NCBI GenBank assembly: GCA_017504785.1
Contig: JAFVQL010000038.1
Location: 1 to 37,262 of the forward strand
DNA: 37,262 nucleotides
Source: Clostridia bacterium
GTDB lineage: Bacteria; Bacillota; Clostridia; Oscillospirales; CAG-272
Direction: 5' to 3'
This document shows positions 25,801-32,463 of this stretch, one piece after another. A program made the translations under genes and the position numbers. Position 1 is the stretch's first letter, and every line of letters starts with the position of its first letter. The notes below the pieces were generated by a model that saw nothing but the letters and a program-made list of their open reading frames with translations, made no database searches and was not told the origin of the DNA.

Positions 25801-27940
25801 TACCATTCCTCACGTTGACTATAACGACGATAAATTCTGTGACGAGTGCGGCGCAGACGTTCGTATTTACGACGTTCTGATCGGCAATCCCACGGTAGGC
25901 ACGCCGTATTACATCGGTATCTTCCAGGGTAACCTTGATAAGGTGCTTTACTTCAACGGCAGCGTTGGCAACAAGGATTACTATCTTGCAACCGTTGAGA
26001 TCCCTCTTCAGGCACAGACGCTCTATCTCGAAGAAGTTAACGAGCTCGGCAGAAGAATCTACTTCTACGATGAGGACGGCACGAAGACCTACATCCGCAT
26101 TTACGAGCGCGATGCAGAGGGCAAGAAGGGAAGCCTTGAGCTGACCGCGAAGATCCCCGTTGAGTACTTCGTATTCGATAAGGATCTGAACACTCTCGTT
26201 TATAAGGCTGCAAGCGGCAACGCTTACTACCTTGGCACTTACAGCAACTTTAACACCCTTTCCGTTTCCCATATCGATTATGCAACCAAGGAAGGCAACT
26301 TCGTAGCAAGACTGTATACGATCGGTGCAAAGCCGCACGAGCATCTTTACACCGCGCATCAGACCGTTGCTCCCAAGTGCGTTGAGCAGGGCTACGATGT
26401 GCATACCTGCCCCTGCGGATACTCCTATCAGGATAATTACACTGCCGCTCTCGGCCATATCGATGCAAACGGCGATAAGGCTTGCGACGATTGCTCCGAT
26501 CCCATGTCTGCTTCCGTGGATATGAAGGGAAAGACGACGCGCACCGAATACAGCAAGGAGCAGCTTGAGCATTCTGCAAACGGCGTGACCGTTATCGTGA
26601 ATAAGGCAGGCAGCTCCACGAATTGCTACGACAACACGGGCTCGTATGCCGCAAGACTCTATACGAAAATGACGGTTGCGATCACCGGTACGGCTTTGAT
26701 CGATAAGATCGTGATCAAGATGGATAATATGAACAACGGTCAGTACGTCGTCGGCTTTGACGATATGTCCTTGGATGGCTACGTTCTGTACCGCGCGGAC
26801 GATACGCTTACGATCGTATTCTCCGAGCCTGCGCTCTCCTTCGTATCTCTTCCTCTTGGCAGTCAGGTGCGCGTAAACAGCGTAGAGGTGTTCTATCTTG
26901 ACCGTGCACACGAGCACGTTTACACGAGCCAGGTGGTTGGCGCGTCCTGTGCAGATAAGGGCTATACGCTTCATACCTGCGAGTGCGGCAACGTTTATAA
27001 GGATACGTGGGTAGATACTCTTCCGCACGTAGACGAGAACGAAGATAACGTTTGCGACAATGCATGCGGCGTATTTATCGGTACTCCCGTTGCACCGGGT
27101 GCTGTTGCTCCCGTTGCGGGCGTGGCGTATAAGCTTGTGATCCATCAGGGTAAGCTCGGTAAGCTCTTGTACGTTTCCGGCGTGAAGAGTGGTCATTACG
27201 GCTCAACGGTAGAGAGCGCGACCGGTGATGCAAACGTTTATATCGAAGCAACCCCCGACGGCTTCTACATGTATTGCATCGTTAAGGGCGTTAAGACCTA
27301 CATCAATATGGTAGTAAGCGGCGAGTACGTAAATATCAGCTTTGATGCTGAGGCATCCACCGTTTATACCTACGATGCAGATCTGAAGAGCGCCGTGGCA
27401 ACCGTGAACAATAAGAAGTACGTCTTCGGTATCGAGGCGGGCAATACTTATAAAACCTACGGACCTATTCTCGCAAGCGCAGACGGCTACGTTCTGAACT
27501 TCGTTGCTTCGACCGTTGCGGATTCCGAGGCTCCTGCAAATGTTGCAGTATTGGATCTTGGTACGGGCGCAAATCAGCTTTCCTTCTCTACGACGGAACA
27601 GGTTTACGCAGCGAACGGTCTTACGTTGAAAAACCAGAAGGGGGCTTCGTCCACCAATTGCCGTGATGCCAAGGATAAAGGTGATTCGGCCATCCGTTTG
27701 TATCAGAACTCGACCTGTGTAATCGAATCCACGGTTGCTTTTAATAAGCTTGTTTTGACGACGGAAAGCGCGACTCAATATAATGCCGGCATGGATAATC
27801 TGCAGGTGGAAGGTGCAACCATCGTTCGTGTAGATGACGTTATTACGGTAACCTTTACAAATGCGGTGACCTCTGTGACCTTTACTAAAGTTGCAGCACA
27901 GACGAGAATAAAGACTGTGGAAGCATATCTTGTTGCTTAA
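22862..27940 (+). CDS. Giant repeat lipoprotein with OB-fold segment and Cys-rich modules
   Basis: The product is 1692 residues; lipobox LTGC, lipidated Cys 21. By eye it is a mosaic of four module types: an Ig-like start (~37-134); A modules (~145 aa; (G)VGYYLxLxQGxLxKxLYxNG... IRVYERDAxxKxGSLEL... Y) at ~144-297, 579-722, 795-940, 1009-1154, 1417-1555; an OB-fold-like segment (~319-417; VTGTVKQIQSDVYGNVVITD... GDVITVKGIIGMY); B modules (~130 aa; NNTGSNAARAYKSSTITI... GFDGMTV) at ~427-556, 1220-1350, 1562-1692; and C modules (~55 aa; HxHxY, PTCTEAGYTEHKCACGDSY, then a HxDxNxDxxCDxC loop) at ~732-787, 946-1002, 1159-1215, 1351-1405. Probably a surface adhesin or binding scaffold. It follows the nuclease gene by 59 bases. 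Ligand unknown. Confidence 0.8.
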   Translation: MKKVFTLLLMLVMCLSMLTGCFGSEWHNSHQNGGEADAALTAAADFLYSVMKDKEGVENLNDFDVVKKLVVDGVTYEVTWTTDNDKVKIVESSKASYWTVDIPTTNDVAFSYKLTATIKAADGKTITKEFNRKVGVIGADNALVVADPQEGVDYKLFIVQYTARKVLFLKGATQNNENKYILGGDAKDGAIFRVEKADGGVKIYTEIDGAKMYLSASITLIEDGKTSKYLGFSADKPSVFYYKQNVGAWFTMIDNAEFVIGTYSTYETASLSEGKFMTEEAVAKKEQFAVSFMTKASADTYVPPVFEEPDEPADGSTLTIKEAIDLGNTFAKNGYSVGKFVVTGTVKQIQSDVYGNVVITDGTNDLLVYGMYDPAGKRFDKMATKPKEGDVITVKGIIGMYDAPQMKNGTLTKINDTELGGGSAEDGLILNMLGSITRVERTDEKTVHKANGITYTNDRGESKTPNYNNTGSNAARAYKSSTITISADKAFRKIVFTLDDYSNGEYLKGFDGMTVAGATITRNNDTVTIVLAEAKTSFTTAALLAQVRIKEIAVYEEAGDVGGEQPGEGDESGMTLVTAPEAGVGYYLRLTQGTLNKTLYINGATANKEWYLATVEDPAQAVLVYLEAVDGVSGAFRMYFTKDNAKTYIRVYERDASSKSGSLELVTSAPEEYFTFNSELKTLMYTKGENSYILNTYNDFDTFCVSHISKAPINFVSGLYQKAESGEPVAPHEHAYVPTVVAPTCTEAGYTEHKCACGDSYKDTYTDALGHKDENGDKVCDGCGIDRELYGVVDAPVVGAPYFLGLVQQKLGYNLYFSGKTADKDYYLATEKSAVVADTRVFLEAVDGVEGAYRLYFETEAGGKIYIRVYERDAAGKKGSLELVSTVPAEYFTYDKDLKTLVHTAGENAYYIGTYNTFNTLSVSHVSFASTSFVASFYVKNVTAHHAYTVTEVVEPTCTEKGYSVYTCACGDSYKADFTDTIPHVDYNDDKFCDECGADVRIYDVLIGNPTVGTPYYIGIFQGNLDKVLYFNGSVGNKDYYLATVEIPLQAQTLYLEEVNELGRRIYFYDEDGTKTYIRIYERDAEGKKGSLELTAKIPVEYFVFDKDLNTLVYKAASGNAYYLGTYSNFNTLSVSHIDYATKEGNFVARLYTIGAKPHEHLYTAHQTVAPKCVEQGYDVHTCPCGYSYQDNYTAALGHIDANGDKACDDCSDPMSASVDMKGKTTRTEYSKEQLEHSANGVTVIVNKAGSSTNCYDNTGSYAARLYTKMTVAITGTALIDKIVIKMDNMNNGQYVVGFDDMSLDGYVLYRADDTLTIVFSEPALSFVSLPLGSQVRVNSVEVFYLDRAHEHVYTSQVVGASCADKGYTLHTCECGNVYKDTWVDTLPHVDENEDNVCDNACGVFIGTPVAPGAVAPVAGVAYKLVIHQGKLGKLLYVSGVKSGHYGSTVESATGDANVYIEATPDGFYMYCIVKGVKTYINMVVSGEYVNISFDAEASTVYTYDADLKSAVATVNNKKYVFGIEAGNTYKTYGPILASADGYVLNFVASTVADSEAPANVAVLDLGTGANQLSFSTTEQVYAANGLTLKNQKGASSTNCRDAKDKGDSAIRLYQNSTCVIESTVAFNKLVLTTESATQYNAGMDNLQVEGATIVRVDDVITVTFTNAVTSVTFTKVAAQTRIKTVEAYLVA

Positions 27941-27964
27941 GGCTTGACCGAAAATATAAAAAAG

Positions 27965-27993
27965 TCTTCCCGCCGCATTTTGTGGCGGGAAGA
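27965..27993 (+). terminator. Terminator after the giant lipoprotein gene
   Basis: TCTTCCCGCC (27965-27974) pairs with GGCGGGAAGA (27984-27993) around a 9-base loop. The T-run is broken (TGTTTCTAG), so some readthrough into the ribonuclease gene is possible; I see no convincing separate promoter for that gene. Confidence 0.65.
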
Positions 27994-28067
27994 TGTTTCT
28001 AGTTGAAAATTTAAATGAAGTGTTTGCCTTTTTAATATCAAAATCGGCATAGGAAAGTATTTTTACT

Positions 28068-29321
28068 ATGAAAAAAATATCAGTAAAGCTTCTTGCGCTT
28101 CTGCTTGCGCTCCTTTTGGCGCTTTCGCTTTGCGCCTGCGACATGGGCGGCGGTTCGCCGCCTCTCGCACAGAGCTTCTCCATTCTGGACGGCGACAGCA
28201 TTGAGGTGGCGCTTGACGGCGAGTACAGACTCCGCACGAATCTTTTAGAGGAAGAATTAAAGTCGGTCAAGTGGACGGTGTCGGGCGACTGCGTTATGGT
28301 GACCGAGGAAGGATACATTCTCGGCATCCGCGTTGGCACGGCAACCGTGCGCGGCGAGATCGCGGGGCATTCGGATAGCGTGCAGGTGCGCGTTGTGGAA
28401 AAGAAGGCGTCCGAGCCGACCTCCGCAAGCGGCGCATCCGCGAGCTTCGACCCTTACGAGAGAATGACGGCGGCGGCGTTCTACGAAAATTATACGCCTG
28501 CCGACAGCCATTGGGACGCATATTGGCGCACCTTCCATAATTTTATGTCAGGCACGCTGGAAACGCCCGATCAGGCGCCCGTGCTCTCGGCGTACAGACC
28601 GACGGCAGACGGAAGGTATATAAGAAACACCGATATGCTCTATTCCGAGGGCGGCAAGGCGTACACCGTTACGGATGCTTACGGCGAAGCGGTCTTCACC
28701 GTGTATGAATACGGCGCGTATATCACGCTCGAGGAGATAGCGGCGTACGTTTTCGCCTTTGGCGACGTTCCCGAAAATTACGATGCCGATAAGGACGCAA
28801 ATCCCAAGGGAAGCCCTTGGGGCGAGTATCTGCGCGCAAATCATTCCTATTTTTCGGGGGATACGGATCGGTTTCCCTACGAGCCCGTGCTTCCCAATAT
28901 TTCGGGCTGCGGCGGTACGCTCTATTACTACGAGATCGATATCGGAACGACCGGAACAGATTGCGATCCCAAATATCCGAGCACACTTTATAATAACGGC
29001 AATCAGATCACGCGCGGTGCGGCACGCATCGTGTACGGCAAGCAGGATCTGAACGGCAACGGCATTTACGAGCGCGGCGAGCATCACGTTTTCTATACCT
29101 ATAATCACTACAACGATTTTCAGGAGTATTTGAATTACTTTGGCGGCTGGGGCGAGACGTTCGGCAATATTACCGGCGGCGGCTCGATATCGAGCAAATA
29201 CGACTATAATCCCACCGATTATATAGAGGTGGCGTTCACCTCACTCTCCTCGCACGGAAATGCGGCGGCGATGATCTTCGTGCTTCCGCCTGCGTATCTG
29301 AAGCGTGCGGAGATTTTTTGA
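28068..29321 (+). CDS. Surface lipoprotein with Ig-like and barnase-type ribonuclease domains
   Basis: The product is 417 residues; lipobox LCAC (Cys 24). An Ig-like (Big_2-type) domain spans ~35-115 (VEVALDGEYRLRTNL-like strand, KSVKWTVSGDCVMVTEEGYI, GTATVRGEI). After a Ser/Ala linker and an uncharacterised ~100-residue part comes a C-terminal domain from ~220 like microbial guanyl-type RNases (barnase family). YITLEEIAAYVFAFGDVPENY parallels the start of such domains, YYYEIDI (Glu 289) the catalytic Glu, ITRGAARIVYG (Arg 316, 320) the Arg strand, and VFYTYNHYNDF (His 347) the catalytic His. An insertion, DLNGNGIYERGE (327-338), has the spacing of an EF-hand calcium loop. Probably degrades RNA outside the cell. 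No barstar-like gene is adjacent, consistent with export. Confidence 0.75.
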   Translation: MKKISVKLLALLLALLLALSLCACDMGGGSPPLAQSFSILDGDSIEVALDGEYRLRTNLLEEELKSVKWTVSGDCVMVTEEGYILGIRVGTATVRGEIAGHSDSVQVRVVEKKASEPTSASGASASFDPYERMTAAAFYENYTPADSHWDAYWRTFHNFMSGTLETPDQAPVLSAYRPTADGRYIRNTDMLYSEGGKAYTVTDAYGEAVFTVYEYGAYITLEEIAAYVFAFGDVPENYDADKDANPKGSPWGEYLRANHSYFSGDTDRFPYEPVLPNISGCGGTLYYYEIDIGTTGTDCDPKYPSTLYNNGNQITRGAARIVYGKQDLNGNGIYERGEHHVFYTYNHYNDFQEYLNYFGGWGETFGNITGGGSISSKYDYNPTDYIEVAFTSLSSHGNAAAMIFVLPPAYLKRAEIF

Positions 29322-29369
29322 AAAGCAAGCTCTTATTTTTGAAAAATACAAAAAAACAACCAAAAATAC

Positions 29370-29425
29370 AAGCTCCGTCTTTGTTTATTCCATCACGGAA
29401 CAAGGGCGGGGCTTCTTGCTTTCTT
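29370..29425 (+). terminator. Terminator of the ribonuclease lipoprotein gene
   Basis: AAGCTCCGTCTTTGTT (29370-29385) pairs, with G-U wobbles, with AACAAGGGCGGGGCTT (29399-29414), followed by a T/C-rich tail. Confidence 0.7.
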
Positions 29426-29439
29426 CTTTTGAAAAAGGA

Positions 29440-29466
29440 AAAACGCCGTCTAAAGACGGCGTTTTC
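29440..29466. terminator. Bidirectional terminator between convergent genes
   Basis: AAAACGCCGTC (29440-29450) pairs with GACGGCGTTTT (29455-29465) around TAAA. It lies just past the surE stop and ends the minus-strand nrnA-nrnA-surE operon; it can also back up the plus-strand terminator. Confidence 0.85.
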
Positions 29467-29469
29467 TTG

Positions 29470-30195
29470 TTAATTCAATTCGTTTTTGAGCGCTTCAAAA
29501 ACCTGCATATCCGTGCGTACGGCGATCAGAGGCGTGATGGAAATATAGCCGTCGAAAAGCGTGAGCACGTCGGTCTCGGGATCGGTATCCGTCACCGCGG
29601 CGGGTGTGCCCACCTGCTCGTAGGTCACCGTGTCGATACGGCGAAATTCATCGGTATAGTAGATCCCGCCCTGCCTTGTGATGCGAAAGCCCTTCGGGTC
29701 TTTTGGCAGATTGACGTTGTACCAGCCGTGGCGTGAAAGCAGATCGTTTTTCTTAAAATATTCGTAAAGGCGGGGAAGCGATGCGATCGCGGGCGAAAAA
29801 TCGTCCGGTGCGGTGGAAAGCGCGATCCCCTTGATGCCGAGCCTCGCCGCCTCGAAAACCGCACCCGCCGTCCCGGAGTAAACGAGATCTGCTCCGAGAT
29901 TGAAGCCGCGGTTGATGCCCGAGAGCACGAGATCGAATTTTTCCTTCAATCCCAGCACGGCAAAGCGCACGCAGTCCGCCGGGGTGGAGTCCATGGAGTA
30001 GCACCGCGCGCCCTCGGCGATCGAAGTCTCACGGATCTCGATCGGCCTTGTGAAATCGATCGCGTGGCTTTTTCCGCTTTGCTCCGTCTTGGGCGCAACC
30101 ACCACGATCTCGTCGGCAATGGATCTCGCAAATGCCACGAGGTGCGAAAGCACGGGTGCGTTGATACCGTCGTCATTCGTAATCAGAATTTTCAT
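29470..30195 (-). CDS. surE: 5'/3'-nucleotidase SurE
   Basis: A 241-residue metal-dependent phosphatase acting on nucleoside monophosphates and, in some species, short polyphosphates. The family signature is complete: KILITNDDG (Asp 8, Asp 9 bind metal), VVVAPKTEQSGKSHAID (Ser 40), FDLVLSGINRGFNLGADLVY (Asn 95) and YSGTAGAVFEA (106-116). The C-terminal half reads SurE-like, with the usual YNVNLPKDPKGFRITRQGG (NINxP followed by a G/ITRQG strand). It is the third gene of an operon; its ATG overlaps the stop of the preceding NrnA-like gene by 4 bases, indicating translational coupling. Together the three genes could convert short oligonucleotides to nucleosides. Confidence 0.95.
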   Translation of the reverse strand: MKILITNDDGINAPVLSHLVAFARSIADEIVVVAPKTEQSGKSHAIDFTRPIEIRETSIAEGARCYSMDSTPADCVRFAVLGLKEKFDLVLSGINRGFNLGADLVYSGTAGAVFEAARLGIKGIALSTAPDDFSPAIASLPRLYEYFKKNDLLSRHGWYNVNLPKDPKGFRITRQGGIYYTDEFRRIDTVTYEQVGTPAAVTDTDPETDVLTLFDGYISITPLIAVRTDMQVFEALKNELN

Positions 30196-31172
30196 ATCCA
30201 GCCGGTGTTCGTCTCCTTATATTCCTTAAGCAGTGCATCGGCTTCCGAGATCAGAGCGCGCATTTCTGCCTTGGAATACACGGTCGCGCCGCTGGCACAG
30301 GCGTGTCCGCCGCCGTGATATTTCGTTGCAAGATCGTGCACCTCGACGAAGCGGGAGCGAAGGCGCACGCGCGTTTTTCCGTCGTCGCCGTCAATAAAGG
30401 CAAGCCAGATCAAGGAGCCCTTGATGGAATCCAGATAAGAAACCGAGGCGCTGGCATCCTCGCTCGAAAGCCCAAATTTTTTCTTCATCCGCTTCGTGAC
30501 GTGCAGATAAACCACGCCGTTTTCGGTCATCTTCATCTTTTTATAAACGGCGGCTTGGAAGCGGAAGTTGTGCAGCTCCTTCATGTAGAGATTGGCATAA
30601 AGGTGCTCGGTGTCAACGCCGATATCGAGCAGCATGCCTGCAAGGCGCAAGGTGTTTCCCGAAACGTCGCGGTAGCGGAAGCGCCCCGAATCGGTCACCA
30701 TGCCCGCATAAAGATAGGTGGCTGCCTCGGTGTCGATCTTCAGCTTGTCGCGGAAGGTGTCGTAAAAGTGCGCGATCATCTCGCAGCAGGAGGAGCGCTC
30801 CTCCTCGATCCAGGCGGCGTTGCCGTAGGGCTTATCGTCGATGTGATGGTCGATCTTCACGATCTCACGGCAGAGAGCAAACTTTTTGTTGGAGATGCGG
30901 TCGGTCGTCCCCGTATCCACAACGACGGCGAGCGCGTCCTTATAAAACGCATCCTCGACCGTGGCGTCCTCGCCGCCGAGAAAGGCGAGATAATCCGAGT
31001 GGTCCGCATTGATAAGGCGGATATCCTTCTCGGGATACGAGAGCTTCAGAATGCGCTGAAGTCCCTTCGATGAGCCGACAGCGTCACCGTCCGGGCGGAA
31101 GTGCCGAAAGATAATAATTTTGTCATATTCCTCGATTTTGTCAATAATTCTTTGCATTTTGACATTATTCAT
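30192..31172 (-). CDS. DHH-family phosphoesterase, NrnA-like (second copy)
   Basis: A 326-residue DHH/DHHA1 phosphoesterase like Bacillus NrnA (nano-RNase and pAp phosphatase), which trims 2-5-nt RNA oligomers to mononucleotides and dephosphorylates pAp. The DHH domain shows IIIFRHFRPDGDAVGSS (His 24, Asp 28, Asp 30), VVVDTGTTDRI, KIDHHIDDKPYGN and YAGMVTDSGRFRYRD. The C-terminal DHHA1 domain has the substrate-binding GGGHACASGATV. The ATG at 31172 is used because AGAGG precedes it by 8 bases; it overlaps the last codons of the upstream paralogue by 8 bases. An in-frame ATG at 31223 is inside that gene and has no SD. Confidence 0.9.
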   Translation of the reverse strand: MNNVKMQRIIDKIEEYDKIIIFRHFRPDGDAVGSSKGLQRILKLSYPEKDIRLINADHSDYLAFLGGEDATVEDAFYKDALAVVVDTGTTDRISNKKFALCREIVKIDHHIDDKPYGNAAWIEEERSSCCEMIAHFYDTFRDKLKIDTEAATYLYAGMVTDSGRFRYRDVSGNTLRLAGMLLDIGVDTEHLYANLYMKELHNFRFQAAVYKKMKMTENGVVYLHVTKRMKKKFGLSSEDASASVSYLDSIKGSLIWLAFIDGDDGKTRVRLRSRFVEVHDLATKYHGGGHACASGATVYSKAEMRALISEADALLKEYKETNTGWI

Positions 31173-32115
31173 TGCAAATACCTCTGTTAACTTCGTCAAG
31201 ATCTTTAAGAAGTGCCATTGCATCCTCGCGCGATTTCAGGGTTGCGCCGCTGGCTTTTTTGTGTCCGCCGCCGCCCCATTTGACGGCAACGGGATTGATG
31301 TTATGTAGGGAAGAGCGGATCTCGCAGAGCACGCCCTCGTCGGTTTCCGTGAAGTTTACCCACGTGTCGATGCCGCGGATGTCACTCATGGTGTTGACCA
31401 TGCCGCGCGAGATCGTGAAGGTATCCGCGCCCGTGGCGGCCGCCTCCTCCTTGGTGGTGTATATGTAAGCAACGCCCGCCTCTGTCACCTGTATCTTCGA
31501 TACGAAGTGCGCCCGAAGCTTGACGTTTTCGAGATCGTCCGAATAAAGATTTTTATAGATATCCTGCGTGGAAAAGGGCGTCCTTAAAAGGAAGGAAGCG
31601 AGGGCAAAGGTCTGTGCGTTCGTGCTGTCGTAGCGGAAGCGCCCCGAATCGGTCACCATACCGGTGTAGAGCGCCTTTGCCGCCTGCGGCGGAACGCGAA
31701 GGCCGCATTCTTTTGCCATTGCGGCGATCATACCCGCACAGCTTTCAAAGCGCGTGTCGATCACCTCGGTGTCGCAGATCTTCTCGCAGAAGATATGATG
31801 ATCGATGCGCGCACTTGCCTTGGCGGTCGCGTAGCGGTCATCGGAGATGAGAGCCTTTGCCGACGTATCCAGCACGATGGCGAGCGCATCCCGATAGGCA
31901 AGGTCCTCCACCGTGTCCATTTCCTTATCCCCCGCAATGAAGGCGTAGCGCCGATTCATATCTCCCACGGCGAGGATCTCCTTTTCGGGGAAATTTTCTT
32001 TCAGTATATGATAAAGCCCGATCTGCGCGCCGAGCGCATCTCCGTCGGGATTCTGATGGCGGTGCAAAATAATGCGCTCGTGCGCCTTTATCTGCGTTAA
32101 AATGCTTTCAAACAT
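31165..32115 (-). CDS. DHH-family phosphoesterase, NrnA-like (first copy)
   Basis: A 316-residue DHH/DHHA1 phosphoesterase, paralogue of its downstream neighbour. It shows IILHRHQNPDGDALGAQ, LAIVLDTSAKALISDD, SARIDHHIFCEK, TGMVTDSGRFRYD and the DHHA1 glycine loop WGGGGHKKASGATL, so all metal and substrate motifs are kept. It is the lead gene of the nrnA-nrnA-surE operon, with GGAGG 5 bases before the ATG and a promoter at 32157-32185. The two copies differ strongly between motifs, so this is an old duplication or two distinct acquisitions, and division of labour (oligo degradation versus pAp phosphatase) is possible. Confidence 0.9.
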   Translation of the reverse strand: MFESILTQIKAHERIILHRHQNPDGDALGAQIGLYHILKENFPEKEILAVGDMNRRYAFIAGDKEMDTVEDLAYRDALAIVLDTSAKALISDDRYATAKASARIDHHIFCEKICDTEVIDTRFESCAGMIAAMAKECGLRVPPQAAKALYTGMVTDSGRFRYDSTNAQTFALASFLLRTPFSTQDIYKNLYSDDLENVKLRAHFVSKIQVTEAGVAYIYTTKEEAAATGADTFTISRGMVNTMSDIRGIDTWVNFTETDEGVLCEIRSSLHNINPVAVKWGGGGHKKASGATLKSREDAMALLKDLDEVNRGICNE

Positions 32116-32156
32116 ACTGCCTCCGTGTGTGCCCTGTGGGCGCTTTCTTTTCTATC

Positions 32157-32185
32157 ATTTTACCATACTGCGAAGAAAAAATCAA
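32157..32185 (-). promoter_or_regulatory. Promoter of the nrnA-nrnA-surE operon
   Basis: On the minus strand TTGATT (32185-32180), a 17-base spacer and TAAAAT (32162-32157), about 41 bases before the ATG at 32115. Confidence 0.65.
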
Positions 32186-32286
32186 GATACGGGACCTAAA
32201 AGCCGCGCTTTTTATTCCTTTTTATCGTCTTGGCTTCGCTTCGTTTTTTCTTTGCTCTTTTTCTTCGCCATGCCCTCGCGCGGTAA

Positions 32287-32341
32287 AAAATGCAGGATAT
32301 CCTTTATTTTTGTATTTTTTTAGGCTTTAAAATGCAGGATT
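32287..32341. repeat. Direct repeat of 13 bases between the divergent promoters
   Basis: AAAAATGCAGGAT occurs at about 32287-32299, and AAAATGCAGGAT recurs at 32330-32341, a period of about 42 bases. The stretch lies in the 348-base intergenic region between the nrnA operon and the TAXI gene, and is otherwise AT-rich with no gene. A regulatory role is possible but not shown. Confidence 0.35.
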
Positions 32342-32367
32342 TGAAGTTCATCTTGCAAAAAATGCGA

Positions 32368-32383
32368 AAAATTCGCGAATTTT
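32368..32383. promoter_or_regulatory. Candidate operator: perfect 16-bp palindrome upstream of the TAXI promoter
   Basis: AAAATTCGCGAATTTT is a perfect palindrome ending 10 bases before the -35 box at 32394. Its size and position fit a dimeric regulator's site, but no regulator gene is adjacent; the TetR-type gene at 36419 is on the far side of the TRAP genes. Confidence 0.4.
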
Positions 32384-32393
32384 AAGAAACATA

Positions 32394-32422
32394 TTGACTT
32401 TTTTGCAATTTTAGTGTATAAT
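32394..32422 (+). promoter_or_regulatory. Promoter of the TAXI TRAP transporter genes
   Basis: TTGACT (32394-32399), a 17-base spacer and a perfect TATAAT (32417-32422), about 40 bases before the ATG at 32464. Confidence 0.75.
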
Positions 32423-32463
32423 ATATGTACCATTTTTTATTTTAAAGAAGGAGAAATTTTACT

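Noticed and set aside
23039-27196. 1385-codon open frame antisense to the giant lipoprotein
   Set aside because: It is a shadow of strongly biased codon use on the plus strand; its composition is unlike a real protein, it has no family motifs, and the sense strand has signal peptide, repeats and RBS.
28068-29321. Polymorphic toxin or antibacterial effector reading of the barnase-type protein
   Set aside because: It has a lipobox and Ig-like domain rather than an LXG, WXG100 or other toxin-delivery N-terminus, and no barstar-like immunity gene is adjacent; an extracellular digestive role fits better.
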